From Dimorphilus gyrociliatus (taxonomy: Eukaryota > Annelida > Polychaeta > Dinophilidae): a stretch of DNA of 64,000 nt. The stretch lies in NCBI GenBank assembly GCA_904063045.1, contig CAJFCJ010000001.1, positions 3,169,501 through 3,233,500 of the forward strand, written 5' to 3'. Both the position numbers and the translations under genes were made by a program. Under the pieces are notes generated by a model. It was not told where the DNA came from and ran no database searches. It worked only from the letters and a program-made list of their open reading frames with translations. Of this stretch, positions 26,857 to 36,338 are shown one piece after another. Numbering within the stretch: the stretch's first letter is position 1; each line of letters begins with the position of its first letter.

Positions 26857-28218
26857 ACAATAGGCATAATCTATTTCACTATTTTTACCGGTTTTTGCTT
26901 ATATAATCAAGTTTTTTACAGTATACTTGCTAATAAAAATGTAATAAAGAGAAGAATCTCAATATATAAATGTTAGAATTGTAGAAAAAGGTTACTTTGG
27001 AATGTTGTGGTGATAGATGAGCTACAGAAATACTTATTTCGCAACCGAATACGGAGGCACTTTAGTTTTCATATGTTCTAAAGTTGTAATATATTTCCAT
27101 CAACATTTGACCTAGTTGAGAAATGATTTGATATTCCAGTAGAGGGGGGTCGGGAGGAGTTTTTTTTTCTTCTTACATTCTTTCTCTATAATGGCATTTA
27201 ATAAATTCTTTCTTATCGATTAAGTTAATTTTTGAAATTAAGATATATGCATCTTTCACTTTTATCCTATAACGTTATATAATATCTAGAATAGCCAATT
27301 GGGAGAATTTTCTCTTTGTCTTATCTTCTAAAAATAGCAAATAGGCCGAAAAATGATTGTCAAAATGTTTAAGAAAAAATAAGACTCTTTTTGGAATAAC
27401 AACATTTGAAAATGTTCGAAAATTATTGTCCATCAGCTATATAATTGAATAGAAAGAATCATATGATTTTACTGAACAATCCTATTAGGCCTATTTATTT
27501 TATATACAACCGTAGTCATGTGAAAATATGATTTATGTATTTTTTACTTTATAGAGAAAAAGTTATGTACATGCAATAGTATATAGTACACATCCCTATT
27601 GTCCATTCCTATATACGGTAATGCCATCTGACGCTATATTGTGAAAGCAAATCTTATTGGCGATACTATGCTAGTTGTCTCTGTCTTCAGACAAGTGTCT
27701 TGCTAACCAGAACGTTTACAAATAATACAAATAGAAATACGGAAGGATAAGAAGACAAAGAAAAGATAAAGATAAAGTTAAGGAGAAAAGTAGGAAAAGT
27801 TAATATAATCGACGAGAAGAGTTGAGGAAGAGAGAGGGAGGGAGAGAAGGAGAAACGAAGTTAAAATGTGTTTGTTTGAAAAATTAAACCTTTAACTATT
27901 ACATCATAGTAATTATAATTAAGAAAAAGTAAAATTAAACAGAGACTTCAAGTTGACTTTATGATTTGTTGATAGAACGCTATTTATACGATTTTTCAAC
28001 AATAATTTATTAACAAAGTGAAGAGTAATTTGTTTTGTCTTATTTCCTTTGAAGTAATCGTGTTTAAGATATTGAACTGTATTTGGCGTGCTAATCCCTT
28101 ATCATTTTTCTTTTTTTACCCCTAATCAAACTCTTCTTTATCAAACCACCTATGAATTTAAAAGCCAATAGTTGAAACAATGCTCAGTCTTCCATAAATA
28201 CTTTCAATTACGCCACAA

Positions 28219-28350
28219 TGACGCTATTCTCGTCACACCAACTTGTAGATACCAGGCAACGCTAAAGGCGAAATTGTAAAAACGTCATAACTCTATGCTT
28301 CATAATTTCGTGGGCGTCACAATTCACGTAGATAAGACGTTTAATCGTCA
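28219..28350. promoter_or_regulatory. cluster of five CRE half-sites
   Basis: TGACG at 28219 and CGTCA at 28231, 28283, 28315 and 28346. In sequence this poor in C and G, five such pentamers in 132 bp is well above chance. The cluster lies about 2 kb upstream of the neuropeptide 5'UTR exon, so an enhancer role is possible. Confidence 0.35.
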
Positions 28351-28496
28351 TTAAGGTGGTTTCCTTTCTATTTAGTCTTTTTTTTTATATTAATTATTCC
28401 CAAATCACTTTTTTTCTGTTTTTGTTGTTGTTGTTGATGGTGTTGTTATTGTGGAAACTTTATTTGTTTTTATGCCATAAATGAGAGGAAGGGAAA

Positions 28497-28498
<2 letters not shown>

Positions 28499-28529
<31 letters not shown>
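28499..28529. repeat. GA microsatellite
   Basis: About 15 GA units, followed by purine-rich sequence. Confidence 0.95.
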
Positions 28530-28530
<1 letters not shown>

Positions 28531-30229
28531 ATGACAGACAAAGAAAGAAGAAAAAGAATGCAGAAAGAAAATGAGTAAACGAATGTATGAATGGATGAAT
28601 GAATAAATGAGTAAGAGAATAGATAAGTGGAAAGAAAAGAGATATATTACTATTTATGTAGAATAGGAATAGAGATGAAGTTTTATCGTTGCTTGCATCC
28701 TAATGATAATTCCATCAAACTAGTAACGAGCAGTGATTTTTCGCTCCCCTTCCCTTCACGTTCCCTGTTTCGGTTATTAAGAAATTTACTACCTCTATCA
28801 TTATTAATACGTAAAAAATTGTTTGTATTAAGGTAAGATGTAATAACGAATTGCCTGGTTGTATCGATAAGGTATGATTAAAAGTTGGCGTCAAGGTTAT
28901 TTATTATAGTTTATATACGTTCAAAGTTTTTATCTTGTTTTTTTTTTCTTTTTTACCAGTTTTGCAGGCGTAACTAGGAAATATAAAGGGTTTTACGGTT
29001 GAATTTCGATATGGTTAAGAACATAAATCAATGATTCGTTAAGAGTACGAATAGATCAGATTTTTGCACTTGTCTTATAAATTTCCTACTGTTAGAAAAG
29101 ATTTATTTGTTTTAATGAAACACTAAAAATGTGTCTTCTAATATCAGAAACAGATGGAAATTTCTTCGAGAAGTGACCATTAATCGGTTACTGATTTATT
29201 GAAAGAATATAAAGAAAAACTCAAATATAAGATAAAGAGATGTATCAATAGAAATTGATAGTGATTAGTCTACTTAAGTAATTACTAACCTGGATAACTC
29301 GGTACGACTGGCACTTGACAAACAAGATATTTTTGGTCTTTTTTTCTCTTCTCCTTTTATCTCTTTTATTAAAATTAATGAAGATTTTCTTATATAAAAT
29401 ATTTTGTTTCTTAACATCTTTTAGACGCTATTTTTTTATCTAATTGATAAAACTAATGAATTATTCACTGATTAGAAAAAAGATACTAGATAGGCCTAAG
29501 GGAATATGTCAAATTCTGAATGATTTATTGAAAAAGAAATTTGCAGTCCGCGCATAAAAGTATCAATTATATTTTTTGATAAAAATAAAAAAGAACTGTT
29601 AATATATATGTATAGAGAGAAGAAAGGAACGAAATGAGTGTTAATTTAAGGATTTTCTACAGTTTTTCTCTCTTTTTTTGTCTAATTTATGCTTTTGAAT
29701 AAAAAGTGACGTTTTCTCTATTAAAGGGTAGACAAATTACATCAAAGGAAAGCGTCTATATCTATATATTAACATATATTTATAGATATATTTAAGGATA
29801 AATACAATTCATGCTAGAGTATACAGTTAGCCATCTTACTTTGTTTGTCAGTGCGAAGGAAATTATTCGAGCTATGTAATTTTTCCAAGTCTTTTCCTAC
29901 GTATTTCTTTTACAGAGATTAATAACGCAAAGTTTGGTTTGTAAAGAATTAAGTTGACAGTTTTACGGTTGTTACTTTTCAAGTATATATTATTTAATAA
30001 TAGAAAAGACAAGAAAGAACGATATTTTTAATAAGTATTTACAAAGAGAGTGGGTGATTAGTTTTATTAGTTCATCTTTTAACGTTTGTCATAGTGTTTA
30101 TGGATATCTTTTTCATATTTGCATATATTACATATATATATATATATATAGATTACACATTTACATCTAACATATAATATATATGTATTATATAAATAAA
30201 ATGGTTATAAATTTGCAATTGCATACATT

Positions 30230-30323
30230 TGGAAATCGGGACCAGTCTGATGTAGGCGGAGCTTAGGGGCGTCTCTCTCCTTGGAAAAGTTGACAGTTTT
30301 AGTTCGTCTGCCGCGGTTAACAG
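30230..30323 (+). promoter_or_regulatory. probable neuropeptide promoter and noncoding first exon
   Basis: A short GC-rich island ends in CCGCGGTTAACAG|GTGAGA, a strong splice donor after 30323. ATATAAATAAAA near 30190 could be a TATA element. The next acceptor on this strand that leads to a start codon is at 32096, so this is the likely 5'UTR exon of the neuropeptide gene. Confidence 0.45.
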
Positions 30324-32096
30324 GTGAGAATAGTTTGTCAGAATTAATAATTTTACAATTTAACTAAATCAATCTCCTATTAACTTGTACCCATATGTAG
30401 TTATTTACACTAAATCTTCATTTCATTGATAAGATGTTGAAGTAGCCAACTCAGTCGTCAAGTAGAATTTTATAAATAATCTTTTACGGTAGGAATGAGC
30501 TTAAGCCTTGAAAAAATATATCCTAAGACAGAAATCCATATAAAAACAACGCCTGTCTTTTTTTGAAATGTAACCGTAATCTCTTGAAATTCTATTTGTT
30601 AACAAGACTGCAATCGTGACTGCAAAATCTAAGGGTTTTGAATTAAATGGCCCTTTTAGCGCACCACCTGCACTATTTTGCCAGAGGGATCTTGGAAATT
30701 TCCTTTTTGGGATGTGGTACTGCATAAACGTTTCTTTCATTATTATTGAAGAGGTAAGAGAAGGAGGAAAGAAAGTAAACTGTTTTCCTCCCTTACTTCG
30801 GCTTCTCTTAAATCCATTAGAAGAGTCTTTTCCTAGAAATAAAAAAAAAACACGAGACAAAATTATTTGTGTAGAGAAAGAGAAAAGGTGAAGAAGAAGA
30901 AGCAGAAGAAGAATAAGAAGAAGAGAGAGAGAGAAGCAGAGAGAAAAGGAAAGAAACACTTAATATATGTTCTTAATTTAGAAAGTACAGTTTTATAAAC
31001 TGTTCGAGTTTACTTAGATATTTCGATAGAACTTCATTATTTTTAAGAGAAAAATCTATATAGAATACAAAAAAATACAATAAAAACAACTTAATGTACA
31101 AAAGAATTCAGTGAAGCAATAGGAGAAATTCCTGTATTACTTTTAAGCTTAATTTCTAATATTTTGATAAAATAAAAAAAGTGAGGAGTTGTAAAAACTC
31201 TTATAAAATTTATTATGTTATCTTTCAAAAGGTTGTCTTTTCTCATAGATACAAAGTAATGTGTTTTGAGTAAGATGATCTATTCCTAGGCCGCAAGATA
31301 CGTAACTTAAGAAAATTTTTGCTAACTTTTGCAATTTTATACTTCTGACTCTTTCCTTTCAAGAGGTGAAAACGAAAGGATTCATCCTCTTGAGTTTCCA
31401 TAAAAGGAGAAGAGTGTTGTTCTGGTCTTAAACCCTTTTTTCTTTGCCTATTTTTTACACATTCCCTTTAATTTTTAATCATTTTTATTTAATAGATTCT
31501 TTCTTTTTATTATGATAATCAAGTTTGTCTAGCACTTGTAAAATTTGATAAGGATGGAGGAAAGAAAGTTAGAGGGAAGAGTCTCATACATATTCCATCC
31601 TCTCTACCTTTTTATTCTGAAATTGGTAAAATGAAGTGAAAGGGGAGAATTTCAACTTAAAATTAAACATTATATACATATTGTTTCGTTTTTATTATAT
31701 CTTAATAAAAAAAGATAGAGAGTGTCTTTAATATCTAATAGAGATTCTTATGGGGATATTTTGACACCTCGTTAAGATAAAGCCAAAGGCGTTGACATTA
31801 CAGAAGCAAAATAAATCGCCTAATTCTTTATCTCAACAGTATAACGTAAAAATAAGTTTTAGAAAAGTAGGAAGGAGGCAAACAAAGCATGTATGAATAA
31901 AGTATGAATAAAGAGGAATTAAAGAGTCCCTTCACTTTCATACATATACTGTATATTGATAATAAAGTACATTATATGATCCATCACTCTCTTTTCCTTT
32001 TATCAACAGTAGTTAAAATATATAATTTACAAATTTTATAAATTGGATATATATTAAGATTTTCCTTTTTTTGTGACTTTTTCTTTATTTTTCTAG
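30324..32096 (+). other. 5'UTR intron of the neuropeptide gene (inferred)
   Basis: Bounded by the GTGAGA donor and the TTTCTTTATTTTTCTAG acceptor. Inside, at about 30540-30890, both strands are open over the same stretch of non-repetitive sequence. No family was recognised. Confidence 0.4.
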
Positions 32097-32163
32097 ATAA
32101 AAGAACCATGAAAAGTCTAGCAGTAATTTGCAGTTTGTCAGTCCTATTTGTTGTTGTTTTGAG
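32097..32163 (+). CDS. neuropeptide exon with start codon and signal peptide
   Basis: Acceptor TTTCTTTATTTTTCTAG, 11 nt of 5'UTR, ATG at 32108, 18 codons of hydrophobic signal peptide, then donor GAG|GTTAGT. Ends in phase 2. Confidence 0.88.
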
Positions 32164-33942
32164 GTTAGTATACAATTACATATTTACAAACTACAAACTA
32201 GTTAAATATATATAAAATGTATATATACCTATATTAATTAGATACAGTCTACTTGTATGTACTTTTATAAAGAAATTTAATATAGAAAACAAGGCCTTAT
32301 TCTTAATATAAAATATCTTTTATACTTTTTAAACAAAATAAAGTTAATCGTTAACTATGTTATTGATATATCGTCATTTCTTCCTTCCTCTTTTCCTTCG
32401 TCTTGTTAATATTTAGTTGAATATTGACAAAATGTCAATAATATGAAACACCAATTTTAGGGTATTATTGCGAAACGTTTTGATAAATGAATGACAAAAA
32501 TTCGTGACGGATGTTGTGCAAGTGTCTCTTGAAGTTTTCTTAACGAGAAACGTGCAAAAACTCATCCTCTCCCTCTCCCTAAAGTCATTTCAAAGATGTT
32601 TATTCCATGTTGTCAATCAGTTGAAGGTCCTTGTATAGTACTCTTTAATTGTTTTATCGCCATGGTAAATTCTAGTTCAACCTTTTCCTCCTCCACATTT
32701 GCTCTAAAACCAACCCTTTCCTTAATTAGAAGAAACTAATTAACCTCTTCCGTGTCGAATTTCGCACATTTTTTAATCATTTCACCCGGATGAATGTTTT
32801 AAGGCAATTTAGATTTAGGCACTACTAATATTCTGAATATATATAAAAAAGGGCTATGGTTAATTATTCTGTAGAAACCTTAAGAGTGGCCGTTAATGAA
32901 GTAGACGCCTATTACTTTGCTAATTTAAAATTAACTGGTCTATATAGACAAAATATTTCCATATTTTTCATGATATATGCATTTTTAACTATTAAAATTA
33001 GGAAATAAGGAAACAATGAAAATGTTAAGTGTATAAAAAAATCCATACAATTAGCCTATTCTTCTTATTCGTTCTTTTTTCTTCATTTATCTCTCTATCT
33101 TTCCCTTTATAAACATTTAACTATCTTTTATTTTTTTTCATTTTTATATAAGCTTTCTCTTTATACTTTTTTACTAAAATAAGATATTTATACGGACAAT
33201 AGACATATGAGAAATTACCATCAATCGCTTCATACAACTGGATAAAACCAGATGCAATCATTTTGCTGATTGACTAGTTGGGAAGAAAAAGTAATCAGTG
33301 ACTGATCTTTTCCTTTTACTAAATTTACTACTGGAGGGATTTTTTACATTTACCATCCAGATCTATATGCTTTTTTCTTATTATATTTACTTTACTTACG
33401 TTTCTTTTCGCTTAAATATGAATTCTATTTAGATTATACGCTCTTTGTATAAGATAAACGGAAATTATGTCTTAAGACACCCACTCGATTATCGCTAGTT
33501 TAATAGAAATATATAAGACGGTTAGTCAATAAGGGAATAGGAAAAAATTATCATTCAATAATGTTCAATACGGTAAAGAACGATATTTTCCAACAGTGAA
33601 GATACAGAAAAGAGGATGATCGATTCGATTGGATCTTCGCTACTCAAAAAGAGAATGATTGACCCAATCGGTTCGACTTTGTTGAAGAAACGAATGATAG
33701 ACACAATCGGTTCATCGTTGCTTAAGAAGAGAATGATCGATACCATTGGTTCGAGTCTCTTAAAAAAACGGATGATCGACACCATAGGATCGTCTCTTTT
33801 AAAGAAAAGATATTTGGATTCCATTGGTTCTGGATTGCTTAAAAGACAGCTAGATAGAATATCTGATTCCATCTTTAAGAAAGATGAACATGAAAGACAA
33901 TTGGATTTCGTTCCTGACGGTCACATTCAGTTTGAAGGTTAA
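32108..33942 (+). CDS. secreted neuropeptide precursor, pedal-peptide/orcokinin-like
   Basis: Coding exons 32108-32163 and 33597-33942 join in phase 2 (TTG AG|T GAA) to give a 133-aa precursor. The signal peptide is MKSLAVICSLSVLFVVVL, then a short spacer SEDTEKR. Repeats separated by KKR or KR follow: MIDSIGSSLL, MIDPIGSTLL, MIDTIGSSLL three times, YLDSIGSGLL, then QLDRISDSIF and the tail QLDFVPDGHIQFEG. No glycine precedes the cleavage sites, so the peptides would not be amidated; the two with N-terminal Gln could become pyroglutamate. A hydrophobic-D-[S/T/P]-I core and non-amidated ends fit the pedal-peptide/orcokinin family, but I recognise no exact match. AATAAA lies 88 nt past the stop. 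Confidence 0.9.
33597..33942 (+). CDS. neuropeptide repeat exon
   Basis: Acceptor ATATTTTCCAACAG. Five 39-nt units begin at 33616, 33655, 33694, 33733 and 33772, then a 36-nt unit at 33811, a 51-nt unit at 33847 and a 42-nt tail ending at TAA 33940-33942. The GAAG|GTTAAA just before the stop is a possible weak donor to further exons. Confidence 0.93.
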
Positions 33943-34029
33943 ACTATTCTCCTTAATTGAATTTTAAAGGAATTGAAACTAAACAAAAAAAACAAAATTA
34001 ATTTTATTGGTGTCAAAGTTAAAAAAATG

Positions 34030-34035
34030 AATAAA
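34030..34035 (+). terminator. candidate poly(A) signal of the neuropeptide gene
   Basis: AATAAA 88 nt after the neuropeptide stop codon. It supports transcript ending here, at least for one isoform. Confidence 0.45.
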
Positions 34036-34912
34036 TTATTTTAGTGTTCAATAGATGAATATTCATAACGCTGGTTCACTGGAGAACAAAAGTAATATTT
34101 AATAAAAAATATATATATATATATATGCATATTAATGAATATAAATGAATATATTATATTCAAATATACATCATCATTATTATTATTAATATAATACTGT
34201 ATATACAGTATATACTGTATATATACTCTATGTATATTTATATATTGAACAACAAGAGAAATAGAAAGGACCAGAAATTTTTTGTTTATTAAATAAAAGT
34301 TGTAGTTGTAAAATTTTGAATTATTAGAAATTAATAAGATGGACAATAACTAAATAGACAAAATCTTTAAATCTTAACCATATCTTCGTCTCTTTCTTCC
34401 TCTTCTTTTACATTTTCCTTTACTTCTCTAATTGTAAAGATTGTTGTGACCCAATTTCTGACTTTTTCCTTCTTTTTTAATTGCAGCCTTATACCAGTCA
34501 TATTGGTTTAATAATGTAAAGTATACTTTTTGATACACCCATACATTATACGATTAAAATTGTTTAATACCTTACAACTAGCTGAACTATTAAAACCAAA
34601 GGGTACTAGAGGGGTGGGGAGGGGTGGGAAAGAAAAAGTAACTCTCTATTCTATACACTTCATTCTGTTTTTATGGATAACTTAACAGTCTAAAGTATAA
34701 TCACGTTTAATTAATTTAAAAGAAATTAATTGTAAGGAAATTTACATAATTCTTAGTATCATTTGAATTAATTTCCTATTTATTATTAAGTTAATTTTCT
34801 AACCGCTGAATGAAAAAAAAGCATATTTCTCTCTATTTTATATATATATTTTTACTTTTCAACCTTATATATCATTAAGACAACAAAAAAATACTCTTTA
34901 CCTTATTTTTAG

Positions 34913-34977
34913 ACGGAAAGTACGTCACGCGAAAATTTGAACATGGCGACGCTTTAGGCATTGCAATCATCAGCTAA
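34913..34977 (+). CDS. possible alternative 3' exon of the neuropeptide precursor
   Basis: A good acceptor (ACCTTATTTTTAG) opens a GC-richer stretch. If joined to the weak donor GAAG|GTTAAA at 33937, the frame fits exactly, replacing the final G with DGKYVTRKFEHGDALGIAII plus S and then TAA. It contains a TACGTCAC CRE-like element, so it could also be regulatory. Uncertain. Confidence 0.35.
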
Positions 34978-34995
34978 TTGATGCACATTTTTCAG

Positions 34996-35141
34996 GTGCG
35001 CTTGACGAAGAATTAGACAGATTATATTGTACCTATTGGCGTTTAAGCAGCTACATTTTGCAAACACCTAGGATGGGAAATCATCAATACTTTATCTTGC
35101 TAATTTTTCCTTATATTCTCTTCTACAATTTCACACTATAG
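34996..35141 (+). CDS. second possible alternative 3' exon
   Basis: Acceptor CACATTTTTCAG. Joined to the same donor at 33937 the frame is also open: ALDEELDRLYCTYWRLSS and a hydrophobic stretch before TAG at 35139-35141. The first half looks protein-like and the last half may be chance. No family recognised. Confidence 0.25.
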
Positions 35142-36186
35142 TATTTGCTTTAATATATTTTTTAAACTAAAATATTTCAAAAGGATGACTGCTTGGGTAC
35201 AACCTATTTAATATATTTTTCATATCATTTGGCCAATTTATCCACGGAATGAAACTATAATGACACATATATGTTTTTTTAATTCTTCTCTATGCTATCT
35301 TCTTCTTTATTTTCTTTGTCCTCTGTATGGTCTTCCTTCTTTATCTTTATCTCTCTCTCTCTCAGTTTTTGTATTATTAGTGTTTATTTATTAAAATTAA
35401 TTCTTTACTACAATATTTCTCATTCATTTAAAGTGTTAAATTTTTAGTTAAATTAAGGAGAGCGTACTTTGAAGAGGATGAGGATCAATCACGCCTTCTT
35501 ATTGTTATCAAAATATTTCCGGTTCACTTTTTTCATTTACTTCTTTTAAGCGGAAGAGTATCTGTAAAAACTTTGTAATAAAAAAAAGAGAGGAAATCTG
35601 CAAAAATAATTCTTCCAGTTACGCTGCAAAGAAGTATAATTTTGCTGTAGTCTTTCCCATTTTTAACGGACGCCTATCTTTTCTTTTTCTATTTAGAGAA
35701 CGTAAAAAAAAAGAAGGAATACAAACAAACGCATAAAGATATAGAAATTTATTGGCAACTGCAAAAAAAAAGAAAAAGTCTTCATCTTTGCGAAATTAGC
35801 TTTTTGTGCTATTTTTTTTAAAAGAAAAAAGAGAGTAACAGCCGTGAACTTAAGTTTAAGCCTATTTGAAGAAACATATAAAAGGATAATTATCTAAAAT
35901 ACTTTACATCTCGACTGTCTCCATAGAACAGTATATAATAATATGTTAGCATATCGAATTTTACGCTTTAACTCTTTAATTTATTGACTTTTCTTTTGTC
36001 AAATAGAAAACCTTGATAAACTTATTATTAATGAATATAATAAAGATTAATTCCTATTAAAAATAATATATAGATATTTGTATATAGAGAGAAAGAGAGG
36101 AAGGGAGAAAGAGAACGAGAGAGAGAGGGAGAGAAGGAAATAGGGAAGCCGGAGTTGATACATAATTTATATTTTTTAAGTTGCTT
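35142..36186. other. intergenic, nothing supported
   Basis: AT-rich sequence with CT and GA tracts. It lies between the tail-to-tail neuropeptide (plus) and carbonic anhydrase (minus) genes. TTTATT at 36187-36192 is the carbonic anhydrase poly(A) signal on the other strand. Confidence 0.5.
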
Positions 36187-36236
36187 TTTATTTAGAAGGG
36201 AATTTATCAATTTCTTTAATGAAAAGATTGTCAATT

Positions 36237-36338
36237 CTAATTGTTGACTCTATAGATAATTCTTCCATTTTGCGGTTGAGTATACCTGTAATTTGAGACG
36301 TCACCATCGTTTAGAGAAACCGATCTAACTACTTCTAT
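36237..36338 (-). CDS. carbonic anhydrase exon 6 (C-terminus)
   Basis: Acceptor AAACTATAATAG, then IEVVRSVSLNDGDVSNYRY and TQPQNGRIIYRVNN, ending at TAG 36239-36237. NYR-x-x-QP-x-NGR is the canonical C-terminal motif. Confidence 0.92.
   Translation of the reverse strand: MEVVRSVSLNDGDVSNYRYTQPQNGRIIYRVNN

Larger units (their letters stand above)
20111..30229. other. gene-poor interval
   Basis: About 10 kb in which I can support no exon. It holds many TA, CT and GA microsatellites (for example 22030-22055, 22315-22335, 22908-22936, 23425-23475, 24653-24673) and poly-T runs. A 13-bp hairpin is at 25136-25176 and a CRE half-site cluster at 28219-28350. Open frames here are short or compositionally simple. 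Confidence 0.6.

Noticed and set aside
30130-30150. Possible tRNA or small RNA genes across the window
   Set aside because: I looked for T-arm-like GGTTCGA motifs and known microRNA seeds; the few partial matches, such as near 21773, lacked the paired arms.
33555-33872. 105-codon minus frame antisense to the neuropeptide exon
   Set aside because: A shadow of the repeat-encoding exon; the plus strand has the signal peptide, phase match and cleavage sites.
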